This document shows, piece after piece, positions 35,498-44,016 of a stretch of 64,000 nt of DNA. Below the pieces are notes generated by a model that worked only from the letters and a program-made list of their open reading frames with translations, searched no databases and was not told where the DNA came from. A program made the position numbers and the translations under genes. How positions within the stretch are numbered: position 1 is the stretch's first letter; each line of letters begins with the position of its first letter. Origin of the DNA: an uncultured Lachnospiraceae bacterium (lineage in GTDB: Bacteria; Bacillota; Clostridia; Lachnospirales; Lachnospiraceae); the NCBI GenBank assembly GCA_910579615.1, contig CAJTUA010000009.1, positions 89,701 to 153,700 of the forward strand, read 5' to 3'.

Positions 35498-36664
35498 TCA
35501 TATTTCCACATCTTTTGTGTAGTCCACATTCTCATAGCGGAAGCCAAACATATGGTAAAAATCCTCAAAATATCCATCGATATCCGCATACTGCGCAAGA
35601 TTTTCCGTTGTAACGGCATCCCATGCCGCCTTCACTGCCTCCTGCACATCCTCGCGCATCTCATAATCATCCATGCGGATGCGCCCTTCATCGTCCACCA
35701 AAACTTCATCCTGCACCAAGCGCTCCAGAAACAGCCGCGCCATCTGCTCAATGCAGCCCTCATGCAGCCCCTTCTCCTTCATTACTTTATAGAGCATACA
35801 CATGTAAAGCGGCACAATCGGGATTGCCGAGCTCGCCTGTGTCACCAGACCCTTATTCACGGAGACATAGGCTTTCAGCCCCAGTGCCGAAAACTCCTCG
35901 CGCAACTGTTTTGCCGTTCTTTCCACATCCTTTTTTGCCGCCCCGATTGTCCCGTTAAAATAAATCGGATGTGTAATCTCTGGTCCAATATAAGAATACG
36001 CCAACGTTACCGCATTCTCCGCCAATACGCCTGCTGCGGCAAGCTGCCTTATCCATTCCGCCCAATCCTGCCCGCCCATGACCTTGACGGTCGCAAGCTC
36101 TTCCTCCTTGTTTGCCGCCGGGATTGTCACCTGTGCGATTTCATTTTTCTGCAAATCCAAAGTTTTATTCGTGTAATCGCTCCCTGTTGTCTTTAATACC
36201 GAGGTATATACGGTACCGTCACGGTCAGTGCGGCGGGGTGCGGCAAGACTGTAGACCACCATGTCCACCTGGCCGAAATCCGCCCGGATTTTTTCAATTG
36301 TCTCCGCCTTTACGGCATCAGAAAAGGCATCCCCATTGATGGAAGCGGCATACAGGCCCGCCTCCTTCGCATACTGTTCAAGTGCCTTTGTATTGTAATA
36401 GCCCGGCGTTGCGGTGCGTTTGCCGCTCGCTTCCTTCTCAAAACTGATGCCGAGCGTCGCCGCGCCATACCCAAATGCCGCGCAAATCCTTGATGCCAGC
36501 CCATAGCCAGTCGATGCGCCAATCACAAGCACTTTCTTCGCGCGTGCGCACGCTTTTGGCTTTTTTGATTTTACATATTCCATCTGTCGGCGCACATGCT
36601 CCCTACAGCCTTCCGGGTGTGCCGTAATACAGATAAATCCTTTTACTTTTGGTTCTACTATCAT
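35498..36664 (-). CDS. fabV: enoyl-ACP/trans-2-enoyl-CoA reductase FabV
   Basis: FabV-type enzymes reduce enoyl thioesters with NADH in fatty acid synthesis; relatives (Ter) do so for crotonyl-CoA in butyrate pathways. The 388-residue protein has the extended Rossmann motif VLVIGASTGYGLASRI (45-60) and the FabV-specific active site Y-x8-K at Tyr235 and Lys244. AAGGAGG lies before the ATG. It sits between a LiaF-like gene and argS, with no other lipid genes nearby, so fatty acid or crotonyl-CoA use cannot be decided. Confidence 0.93.
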   Translation of the reverse strand: MIVEPKVKGFICITAHPEGCREHVRRQMEYVKSKKPKACARAKKVLVIGASTGYGLASRICAAFGYGAATLGISFEKEASGKRTATPGYYNTKALEQYAKEAGLYAASINGDAFSDAVKAETIEKIRADFGQVDMVVYSLAAPRRTDRDGTVYTSVLKTTGSDYTNKTLDLQKNEIAQVTIPAANKEEELATVKVMGGQDWAEWIRQLAAAGVLAENAVTLAYSYIGPEITHPIYFNGTIGAAKKDVERTAKQLREEFSALGLKAYVSVNKGLVTQASSAIPIVPLYMCMLYKVMKEKGLHEGCIEQMARLFLERLVQDEVLVDDEGRIRMDDYEMREDVQEAVKAAWDAVTTENLAQYADIDGYFEDFYHMFGFRYENVDYTKDVEI

Positions 36665-36667
36665 GTT

Positions 36668-37273
36668 TTATTCCTCCTTCGCCGCACTCATTTCCTTTGC
36701 TGCGTTCATTTCTTTTGATATACTTTCAAACGTGCCCTCCTCAAACATATCTTCCACTGTCTCGTCCACCCGTTTCGCCGCATTGATTGCCAATCCGCCA
36801 AAGGTTACTTTCGCCTTGACATAAATGGTGTGCACCTCATCCCCCTCATACTCCGGCACGGTGGATGAAACCCCGCCAAACAGGCATTTGCTATCACATC
36901 GGACATTCACTCCGTATGGCACTTTGATACTGATACCGCCAAATGTATTCGTAAGGTTTAAAAACACATCCGAGTTCATCTTAAGCTCCTGCAAGTCAAG
37001 ATTTACCCCGCCTAAGCAATTCTTGATATTCGCACCGGAAAAACGTTCCCCGCAAATTTTGATTTCCTTGCTGTTCATAAAAAGGTCATAGCTTTTATAA
37101 GCGCTTTCCTTGTTTTCTGCCTCCAATTTCTCATTGCGCTTTTTCCTGTACTTCGCGTAATTGCTTGTTACATTATCAATCAGTATGTAAATCATTGCAA
37201 TCTTTAACAAGCGTTTTGCAAGCTTTCCTTTTCTCGGTTCTGCTTCTATGTTTTCCAATTCTTTCTTTGCCAT
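36668..37273 (-). CDS. LiaF C-terminal-like membrane-associated protein
   Basis: The 201-residue protein has one N-terminal membrane helix (AKRLLKIAMIYILIDNVTS, about residues 18-36) followed by a beta-rich domain. The repeated FGGISIKVPYGVNV, FGGVSSTVPEYEGDE and TFGGLAINAA elements are typical of the LiaF/DUF2154 beta-helical domain linked to cell-wall stress responses. No liaRS genes are near. AGGAGGATC is a strong ribosome binding site, directly after the repeat element at locus B. It ends three bases before fabV starts, so the two are coupled. Confidence 0.7.
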   Translation of the reverse strand: MAKKELENIEAEPRKGKLAKRLLKIAMIYILIDNVTSNYAKYRKKRNEKLEAENKESAYKSYDLFMNSKEIKICGERFSGANIKNCLGGVNLDLQELKMNSDVFLNLTNTFGGISIKVPYGVNVRCDSKCLFGGVSSTVPEYEGDEVHTIYVKAKVTFGGLAINAAKRVDETVEDMFEEGTFESISKEMNAAKEMSAAKEE

Positions 37274-37294
37274 AAATTTGATCCTCCTATTTCG

Positions 37295-37449
37295 AGTTCC
37301 GCCTCTGCCCTCCCAGACCCATACACGGCAGTGAAATTTTTTCTCCGTTTCACTTCAAAAAAATTCCACTGGGGGCTGTCCGGGCAGATGCTGTTTTTAG
37401 AGTTCCGTATGTGCCCTTCTATCCCCATAACGGGCAGTGGGATTTTTCC
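37295..37449 (-). repeat. structured intergenic element, locus B (one full, one partial copy)
   Basis: The full copy runs 37295-37398, with outer arms GCCTCTGCCC (37301-37310) and GGGCAGATGC (37382-37391, one mismatch) and inner arms CAGTGAAATTTTTT and AAAAAAATTCCACTG. A partial copy from 37401 stops at the stop codon of the DUF1015 gene (37450). The layout of one full plus one cut copy, abutting the stop of the upstream gene, matches locus A. Confidence 0.8.
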
Positions 37450-38694
37450 TTACTCCAACCTGTGTATGAACAGTCCGCTCCGCAGCTTCGGCTCAAACCA
37501 TGTCGATTTTGGCGGCATCAAAAGCCCTGCGTCCGACACGGCAAACAGCTCCGAAATCGTTGTCGGGTACATGGAAAATGCCACGGATAACCCACTGCTT
37601 GCCAGTACCTTTTCCTCCAGTTCAAAAAGCTCACGGATGCCGCCCACAAACTCAATCCGCTCATCCACGCGCGGGTCTTTGATGCCAAGCACCGGAGCAA
37701 GCAGGCAATCCTGCAAAACCGCCACATCCAGCGACCGCACCGGGTCACCGCCGCCAATGCCTTCTTTTGCCGTAAGCAGATACCAGCTTTTGTCCAGATA
37801 CATGCCAAAAGTACCCTTCCGCTCTGGTTTTACCTGCCCCGCGCCACATTCTTCCACGGAAAAATTTTCTGACACCGCAAAAAGGAACGCTTCCTTCGTC
37901 AATCCGTTTAAGTCCTTCACAAAGCGGTTATACGGCAGAATCATCAGCTCCTCCTCCGGGAACAGCACCGACAAAAAATAATTGAATTCCTCCGTGCCAT
38001 CGTACCCCGGATGCTCCGCCCGCCTCTTTAAGCCGACCTTGACCGCCGATGCCGCCCGGTGGTGCCCGTCCGCTATGTAAATATCAGATACTGCCGCAAA
38101 TCCGGTCTCCAGCGCCCGAAGCCGCTCTGCCTGCGCAATGCGCCAGACATTGTGTGTAATCCCATCCTCTGCCGTAAAACCGTAAAGCTTTTCCTCCTGC
38201 TTTACCTCCTCTACAATCGCGTCAATCTCCTTTTTGCCGCGGTAGGCAAGGAAAATCGGTCCTGTCTGGGCATTGCACGCATCCACATGCCGGAAACGGT
38301 CAAGCTCCTTGTCCTGGCGGGTATTCTCATGCTTCTTAATCACACCATTCAGATAATCATCCACCGAGGCGCACGCCACAATCCCGGTCTGGCTCCTGCC
38401 CTTCATAATCAGTTCGTAGACATAATAACAGCGCACGCGCTCCGCCATGAAAGTGCCTTCGGCAATCCGCGCCTCCAACATTTCCCCTGCCTTTTCGTAC
38501 ACCTCATCCGCATACATATCCTGCCCGTCATCAAACTGTGTCTCCGGCCGGTCGATATTCAAAAAAGAAAGCGCATCCTTTTTTGCTGCCGCCCGCGCCT
38601 CCGCCCGGTTGTACACATCGTAAGGAAGCGCCGCCACACGGTGCGCGACCTTTGCATCCGGTCTGACGCAAAAAAATGGTCGAATGACTGCCAT
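37450..38694 (-). CDS. DUF1015 family protein
   Basis: The 414-residue protein matches DUF1015: MAVIRPFFCVRPDAKVAHRV start, central AYRGKKEIDAIVEE and the hallmark YIADGHHRAASAVKVGLKR. Members are often next to serine biosynthesis genes (serA/serC) in Clostridia; here those genes are absent. Function is unproven. GGGGGAAAAT precedes the ATG. Confidence 0.85.
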   Translation of the reverse strand: MAVIRPFFCVRPDAKVAHRVAALPYDVYNRAEARAAAKKDALSFLNIDRPETQFDDGQDMYADEVYEKAGEMLEARIAEGTFMAERVRCYYVYELIMKGRSQTGIVACASVDDYLNGVIKKHENTRQDKELDRFRHVDACNAQTGPIFLAYRGKKEIDAIVEEVKQEEKLYGFTAEDGITHNVWRIAQAERLRALETGFAAVSDIYIADGHHRAASAVKVGLKRRAEHPGYDGTEEFNYFLSVLFPEEELMILPYNRFVKDLNGLTKEAFLFAVSENFSVEECGAGQVKPERKGTFGMYLDKSWYLLTAKEGIGGGDPVRSLDVAVLQDCLLAPVLGIKDPRVDERIEFVGGIRELFELEEKVLASSGLSVAFSMYPTTISELFAVSDAGLLMPPKSTWFEPKLRSGLFIHRLE

Positions 38695-38819
38695 ATTTTC
38701 CCCCTTTTTCCGCAGGAAAGACCCTGCTGCCTCTGCTTTTTGTATTGGTTAAATCGTATTTGTTCTTACAGTCTGTTTTTTATTTTTCTTTCTATCATAA
38801 CACGGGAGCCGCAGAAAGT

Positions 38820-38851
38820 CAAAAAAAAGATGCGGATTACAACCCGCATCT
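38820..38851 (-). terminator. terminator overlapping the end of the dnaJ-like gene
   Basis: On the minus strand AGATGCGG and CCGCATCT (38828-38835 and 38844-38851) form a perfect stem with seven-to-eight-base loop, followed by eight T. The stop codon of the DnaJ-domain gene lies inside the loop. Confidence 0.9.
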
Positions 38852-39571
38852 ACAAAAGCAATTGCACAATATCTGCAGCAGCCACAACTTAATACAGAAC
38901 CCTCCCACACTTCCCGCAGGCCTTCCGTACCCGTATCCCTGCCCGAAGCTCTGGTACCAGTTCCCGCCATACTGCAGCTTGTCCAGATAATTGCAATATT
39001 CCGTATTCCCCGGCTCCAAATCCACTGCCTGCTTCGCGTAATTCAGCGCGTTTGCCTTATTTCCCGCCCCCTCGTTTGCCACTGCCGTAAAATAATACCA
39101 CCTTGCCGTGCGCTCCCGCATCTCCGCAAGCACATGCAGCGCCTCCGCATAATGCCCGGCATTGATGTAATTGCGCGCCGCCTGCATCTGCACGGTGGAC
39201 TCCTCATAGTCATCATTCACACGGAACCCGCCAAAGCCCTGGCCGAAACCGCCAAATCCCCCGAAGCCCTGGTATCCGCCATAACTTCCCTGACCACCAT
39301 AGCGGTCATGGCTGCCATATCCACCCTGGCTGCCTGCGTAACCGCCATTTCCCCCATAGCCGCCGCCGGAATACTCCCCGGAACGCTCCTTCATAATCTG
39401 GTCATATGCCTGCTGCACCTGCTTAAAGCGTTCCTCCGCCTGCGCCCTGTTCGGATTGTTGACATTCGCATCCGGATGATACTTACGGCTTAACGCCCTG
39501 TATGCTTTTTTTATTTCATCCTCCGATGCGTCGCGCGATACCCCGAGCACCTGATATGGGTCAAAATACAT
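38837..39571 (-). CDS. DnaJ-domain protein with glycine-rich linker
   Basis: The J domain (residues 1-65) starts MYFDPYQVLGVSRDASEDEI and keeps the HPD motif in SRKYHPDANV, so it should stimulate an Hsp70. A Gly/Tyr-rich linker (GGYGGNGGYAGSQGGYGSHD) follows, then a TPR-like helical region (ARNYINAGHYAEALHVLAEM). The C-terminus ends in cysteines within the terminator. It lacks the zinc domain of classical DnaJ. The ATG at 39571 has GAGGAGA that overlaps the end of the upstream DUF5685 gene, so the two are translationally linked. Confidence 0.85.
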   Translation of the reverse strand: MYFDPYQVLGVSRDASEDEIKKAYRALSRKYHPDANVNNPNRAQAEERFKQVQQAYDQIMKERSGEYSGGGYGGNGGYAGSQGGYGSHDRYGGQGSYGGYQGFGGFGGFGQGFGGFRVNDDYEESTVQMQAARNYINAGHYAEALHVLAEMRERTARWYYFTAVANEGAGNKANALNYAKQAVDLEPGNTEYCNYLDKLQYGGNWYQSFGQGYGYGRPAGSVGGFCIKLWLLQILCNCFCRCGL

Positions 39572-39573
39572 AA

Positions 39574-40503
39574 CTATCTCTCCTCGTTCTCGCGCAGCTT
39601 CGCCTGCAGCACCTCGTACTTCGTCCAAACCCCGGAATAAATAATATTGCGCAGGACTTTCACTTCCTCAATCAGCGGGAGCATCTCAAACTTTTTTGAG
39701 CAGTCCGCCATCGTCATTACAAGCACCTGCCGGCTGAACGCTTCAAAATCCTCCCTGTCCGCAATCGGCAGGAAAGGGTTGTAACGGTTCTTTTTCCTGT
39801 CCTTTTCCAAATCATCATACGCATCCATCAGATAGATGAATTTCCCAAGGCTAAACCCCATCTGCCAGAGCGTCTCCTGCCATTCATCCTCCCGGTATAC
39901 AAAAACCTCCGCCGTCAGCCGCCCAAAACAGTTCGCGGCGCTGTCAATGTCCGCATCCCCTTCCTTTGGCGCTGTCAGCAGGTATTCCTTCGCCCGCTCC
40001 TTCCAACAGTCCTTGCACCGGTTCCTCTCCTCCGCCCACAGGTTCTTTCCCTGCCCGCGCTCGATTGCCGCAAGCAGCGCAAGCTCCCGCTCCATCGCCG
40101 ATATCTGGCGCGGGTATTCCTCCCGCAGCGCCCCATATCCGCGCTCAAGCATTTTTGCAATCATATGCTGGCTGTGGGAATGGTCGTCGTTCCAATTGTC
40201 CCGGCATTTGTGGTAGGTCAGCGCAATATTCATATCCGCGGCGTACTCCGTCATCTCATTGATGCGCACTGCATGGCGCTTCGCCCCGTTCGGGATGCAG
40301 CGAATCATCTGCGTTGTTGTCCCACACTCATACAGCGAAGTCAGAAGCACCGCCAGAAACGCCATGTCATAATTCAAAAAAAATTGCCCGCGTATTTTAT
40401 ATTTATCCCGCAGCACGCGGCACAACCCGCAGTAATAGCTGTGGAAACGCTCGTATTCTTCCGCTGAGAGCTCCTCCTTATTGATTGTCACATAGCCAAA
40501 CAT
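39574..40503 (-). CDS. DUF5685 family protein
   Basis: The 309-residue protein opens MFGYVTINKEELSAEEYERF and has cysteine motifs YYCGLC and CKDC plus an aspartate-rich motif MDAYDDLEKDRKKNRYNPF. This matches DUF5685, a family paired with J-domain proteins in Clostridia, as here. The helical nature and the DAYDDLEKD motif recall all-alpha prenyl synthase-like folds, but this is only a resemblance. Ends two bases before the DnaJ-domain start codon. Confidence 0.75.
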   Translation of the reverse strand: MFGYVTINKEELSAEEYERFHSYYCGLCRVLRDKYKIRGQFFLNYDMAFLAVLLTSLYECGTTTQMIRCIPNGAKRHAVRINEMTEYAADMNIALTYHKCRDNWNDDHSHSQHMIAKMLERGYGALREEYPRQISAMERELALLAAIERGQGKNLWAEERNRCKDCWKERAKEYLLTAPKEGDADIDSAANCFGRLTAEVFVYREDEWQETLWQMGFSLGKFIYLMDAYDDLEKDRKKNRYNPFLPIADREDFEAFSRQVLVMTMADCSKKFEMLPLIEEVKVLRNIIYSGVWTKYEVLQAKLRENEER

Positions 40504-40521
40504 TGCCTGCCTTCACTCCCG

Positions 40522-40917
40522 TCAGCTTTTCTTGATAAACTCCATGCTGCATTTCGGACAGCGCACCGCGATTTTCCCCTTGCCGCGCGGTATGCGGATT
40601 TTCTGCCGGCACCCCGGACAGCGGTAAATATGGTGCGTCCTGCGCGTTTTCATATCCCTGCAAAATGTCGCAAATGCACCGCGCAGCCTCGCCGTCCTTT
40701 GCAGATATTTCATATTCTCCGCATAGCGCCTTGCGCGGTTGCGCGAAAAAATCCGGTAATAGCTGTAAACCATAAGTACAAGTGCAAGCAGATACAAAAT
40801 CCCAAGCCTTGTCAGCATTGATATAACCAAAAGAATGATGACGGAAAAATTTAAGAAGCGCGCAAACTGATCCACGCCGTACCTTCCCATCATAAACTGC
40901 TGCAATTTTCCTCTCAT
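40522..40917 (-). CDS. membrane-anchored zinc-ribbon protein
   Basis: The 131-residue protein has a hydrophobic hairpin (LNFSVIILLVISMLTRLGIL followed by YLLALVLMVYSYYRIF, about residues 22-55), a basic segment, and a C-terminal zinc ribbon (YRCPGCRQKIRIPRGKG and VRCPKCSMEF). Four cysteines in two CxxC pairs should bind zinc. It is the first gene of a set with DUF5685 and the DnaJ-domain protein, with 18 bp between stop and next start, suggesting a shared membrane-linked task. Confidence 0.75.
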   Translation of the reverse strand: MRGKLQQFMMGRYGVDQFARFLNFSVIILLVISMLTRLGILYLLALVLMVYSYYRIFSRNRARRYAENMKYLQRTARLRGAFATFCRDMKTRRTHHIYRCPGCRQKIRIPRGKGKIAVRCPKCSMEFIKKS

Positions 40918-41034
40918 AATTATGCCCCATTTCCATTTCCGTGCGCTGTCATAATAAAATAAAAGATTACAGAAATATCTTAGGTTTTCATAGGGAGAAA
41001 GTCAATAAAACAAACGGGAAGAATCATTAAAATA

Positions 41035-42420
41035 TCATAAAGTGGAAAGTTTTCCCGTATACTCGCCCTCCACCTGCCGTATCACCACAAAATATGAAAC
41101 ACACAAAAGTACCGCCGCCGACACCCACGCAAGCGGTCCTGCAAGGCACACCCCGGTAAAGCCCAAAAGCCCCGGGAGCGTTACTGCACCCACGCAGCGC
41201 ACCAAAAGCTCCACCACGCCGCCCATCAGCGGCATAAAACTGCGCCCGACCCCCTGCAAAACGTTGCGGTAAATGAAAATCATAAACAAAAACGGGAAAA
41301 ACGCGGCGACAACATGCAGATACTGCCCTGCGGCGGCAAGGATATCCCCAACCTTTTCCATATCCTGTGTCTCTTCAATAAACAGACGGGTCAGCGCCTG
41401 TCCGCATGTCATCATCACCACCATCCCCGCCACCGCAAAACACAGGGTTAAGATACTTGCCTGGCGCACCCCTTTGCGGATGCGGTCCACCCTGCCCGCG
41501 CCAAGGTTCTGTCCCGTAAAATTCGCCATTGTCACGCCAAAAGTCCCCGCGGGCTGGCTTAAAAGCTGCTCCACCTTCGATGCCGCCGTGTACGCCGCAA
41601 TCTTATCCTTTCCAAACAGATTGATTGCGCCCTGCAGCACAATCACACCGATTGCCGTGATGGAAAACTGGAACGCCATCGGCAGCCCGATGCCCATATG
41701 CTTTGCCGCAATTTTCCCGTCCCACTTGAAATCTTTTTTCGAAAGGCGCAGAACCGGGAATCTCTTTGCAATATACAAAAAGCAGCACAAAGCGGAAATT
41801 CCCTGTGAAATCACCGTAGCGAGCGCCGCCCCGCGCACGCCAAGCCCGATTCCCACAACAAAAAGTAAGTCAAGCCCGATGTTTAAGGCGGACGAAACCA
41901 TCAGAAAATACAGCGGCGTCCTGCTGTCCCCGAGCGCGCGCAGGATGCAGGCGAGGATATTGTAGCCCACAGTCGTAAAAATCCCCGCAAAAATCGTTAC
42001 AATGTACTGGTAGGACTGCTCAAACACCTCATCCGGCGTGTTAATTGCGTGCAGCAGCGGGCGCGCCAATGCCACGGCAAGCACCGTGACCGCCACAGTA
42101 ACCGCCGCCGCCAAAATCACCAGTATCCCGACGCAGTGCCGCATCCCGTCCTCATCCTTTGCCCCGAAACGCTGCGCCACAAGCACCGCGAACCCGGAGG
42201 AAAGCCCTGTGACAAACCCTATCACAAGAAAGGACATCGGTCCGGTCAGTCCCACCGCCGCGAGCGCGTCCGTGTCAATGCATTTGCCGACAATAATCGT
42301 ATCTACCATATTGTAAAGCTGCTGAAAAATATTCCCAATCAAAAGTGGAATGGAGAAAAATAAAATAAGTTTCATCGGACTGCCCACGGTCATGTCCTTC
42401 CCTTTTTGCCCTGCTGCCAT
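41035..42420 (-). CDS. MATE family efflux transporter (second copy)
   Basis: The 461-residue polytopic protein begins with a short cytoplasmic lead (MTVGSPMKLILFFSIPLLIG), then LYNMVDTIIVGKCIDTDALA, the first helix motif of MATE proteins. About 12 helices fill the length. It belongs to a different subgroup from the MATE at 21706-23031. It follows the phosphoesterase gene by 81 bp on the same strand. Substrate unknown. Confidence 0.9.
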   Translation of the reverse strand: MAAGQKGKDMTVGSPMKLILFFSIPLLIGNIFQQLYNMVDTIIVGKCIDTDALAAVGLTGPMSFLVIGFVTGLSSGFAVLVAQRFGAKDEDGMRHCVGILVILAAAVTVAVTVLAVALARPLLHAINTPDEVFEQSYQYIVTIFAGIFTTVGYNILACILRALGDSRTPLYFLMVSSALNIGLDLLFVVGIGLGVRGAALATVISQGISALCCFLYIAKRFPVLRLSKKDFKWDGKIAAKHMGIGLPMAFQFSITAIGVIVLQGAINLFGKDKIAAYTAASKVEQLLSQPAGTFGVTMANFTGQNLGAGRVDRIRKGVRQASILTLCFAVAGMVVMMTCGQALTRLFIEETQDMEKVGDILAAAGQYLHVVAAFFPFLFMIFIYRNVLQGVGRSFMPLMGGVVELLVRCVGAVTLPGLLGFTGVCLAGPLAWVSAAVLLCVSYFVVIRQVEGEYTGKLSTL

Positions 42421-42501
42421 AAAAAATACCGTCCTTCCTCATTCCTTTGCCACCATAAGTTCAAGGGCAAAGACTTTTTCGGGCACAAACGGAAACCTTC
42501 A

Positions 42502-43629
42502 TCAAGCTTCCAGTTCCCCGAAATACCACCCCATCTGCCCATCCTTCTTCACAATCGCCCCTGCCCGCGTCCGCATAACCAGCTTTAACGCTTCACCTGC
42601 CTGCACCTTTAAACCGGCATTGATAAAATCCGAGCAGAGCAGTTTTTCCCCTCTCCGATACAAATATTTCTCCGGCACATCAAACAAAACGCCGCTGCTT
42701 TTATGGCGCACCTTCACCATATCCCCTGCCGCCAAGACCATTTCCACCTCCGCGTCAAAATACTTGATGCAGATGGTTGCCGGTATCGGCTCCTGCGCGG
42801 TCTTCGCGTGCACAGCGGGATAATCATCATACGCCGCCGTGGTGATTTCCTCCATCAGAGCATACGGGTTCGGGATAATCAGCGCGTTGAGCTGTCCGCC
42901 CTTTTTCAGCGCACAGCCGCCGTCAATCGAAACCGCATGCCGCCGATAATCAAAGACCGGATTCATGCAGTCTAACTCCTTTTGGTACAGGCAGACCGGC
43001 CAATGTCCCACAACGACACAGCGCTCAAACTGGTGCTCCTGCTCCATGAACGCGTCCGTTTTCAGGAACTGGAACCCGTCCTCCTGCGCCAAGGTTTCCA
43101 ACCGGTCCGTCGGCACACCCGCATGGACAAAAATATAATTCCCGCAGGTAATCATCGTTGGGAGATTGTGGAAAAATGCAAGCTCACCCGCATATTCCGC
43201 ATCAATCCTTTCCTTCAGCTGCGCCACGTTTTCTTCGTTTACCTGTGAAAGCGCAATCCCCATCTCGTCAAGGATTTCCAGAAACAGCCCGCAGCCCCAG
43301 ACATCCTTTGTCCAGTACAGCTCGCCTAAAAAGCGCTTCCCATGCCCTTTGCTGCGGTCAAGGAACGTCCCTAGCCTCGCAAGGTCCACATTTCCCGCCG
43401 AGAGATAAATGTGATGGTTTTTCTGCCTAAGCTCCATGCAGTAACGCACGGTATCAAGGCTGTTGCCACCCTTCTCAATCAAATCCCCGACAATAACTAA
43501 GGCATCCTCCTTCCCAAAGGAAACCTCTTTCAGCAGCCCTTTTAAATAGTGCCCGTGCCCGTGGACATCGCTGACTGCGATAATCCTGCCGCGGCATTCT
43601 TGCGTGATATCGTAAATGGTTGTTTTCAT
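42502..43629 (-). CDS. calcineurin-like metallophosphoesterase
   Basis: The protein (375 residues from the ATG at 43629, seven bases after GGGAG) has the full metal-binding set: AVSDVHGHGHYLKGL, VIVGDLIEKGGNSLDTV, SAGNVDLARLG and a later GHWPVC with VSIDGGCALKKGG. This is the PrpE/PPP-type serine/threonine phosphatase or diadenosine tetraphosphatase group. The C-terminal 130 residues after the phosphatase core look beta-rich and may be an added SH3-like domain. Substrate is not clear. Confidence 0.85.
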   Translation of the reverse strand: MKTTIYDITQECRGRIIAVSDVHGHGHYLKGLLKEVSFGKEDALVIVGDLIEKGGNSLDTVRYCMELRQKNHHIYLSAGNVDLARLGTFLDRSKGHGKRFLGELYWTKDVWGCGLFLEILDEMGIALSQVNEENVAQLKERIDAEYAGELAFFHNLPTMITCGNYIFVHAGVPTDRLETLAQEDGFQFLKTDAFMEQEHQFERCVVVGHWPVCLYQKELDCMNPVFDYRRHAVSIDGGCALKKGGQLNALIIPNPYALMEEITTAAYDDYPAVHAKTAQEPIPATICIKYFDAEVEMVLAAGDMVKVRHKSSGVLFDVPEKYLYRRGEKLLCSDFINAGLKVQAGEALKLVMRTRAGAIVKKDGQMGWYFGELEA

Positions 43630-43753
43630 TGGCATTCTCCCTGTTTGAAATTTGGTATAATCCCACTCTTGCCCCGCATATAAAAGAAAACACCGCAAAT
43701 GCAATTTTCACAGCATCCGCGGTGTTTTCCGGGAACGAAACAAGAGAATAAAG

Positions 43754-43825
43754 AGCACGAGACGGGATTCGAACCCGCGACCCTCGCCTTGGCAAGGCGA
43801 TACTCCACCACTGAGCCACTCGTGC
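43754..43825 (-). tRNA. tRNA-Gly (GCC anticodon)
   Basis: A complete cloverleaf fits: acceptor arms GCACGAG and CTCGTGC, D arm GTGGCTCAGTGGTGGAG, anticodon arm CGCCT-TGCCAAG-GCG with anticodon GCC, and T arm GGGTTCGAATCCC. CCA is not encoded. It reads glycine codons GGC/GGT and has its own strong promoter. Confidence 0.97.
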
Positions 43826-43848
43826 ATGCGTTCCTTACGAACATCCTT

Positions 43849-43877
43849 AGTATACTACAAAAAAAATAAATTGTCAA
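43849..43877 (-). promoter_or_regulatory. promoter of tRNA-Gly
   Basis: On the minus strand, TTGACA (43872-43877) is 17 bp from TATACT (43849-43854), about 18 bp upstream of the mature 5' end. Confidence 0.9.
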
Positions 43878-43951
43878 CAACTTTTTTGATTTTTTTTATA
43901 ATTTCCTTTTTTGCGTTTTTCACACCGATAAAAACAATTATCCGCAGGGCA

Positions 43952-44008
43952 GGCACAGCAGCGCCGGGCAGAGGTCTTTCCCTTATCTTATCTGCCCTGC
44001 CTTGTGCC
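43952..44008 (-). terminator. hairpin after the AraC-type gene
   Basis: GGCACA and GGGCAGA (43952-43972) pair with TCTGCCC and TGTGCC (43991-44008) with an internal bulge. On the minus strand it begins nine bases after the AraC gene stop, followed further on by a T run. Confidence 0.5.
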
Positions 44009-44016
44009 AACACACA

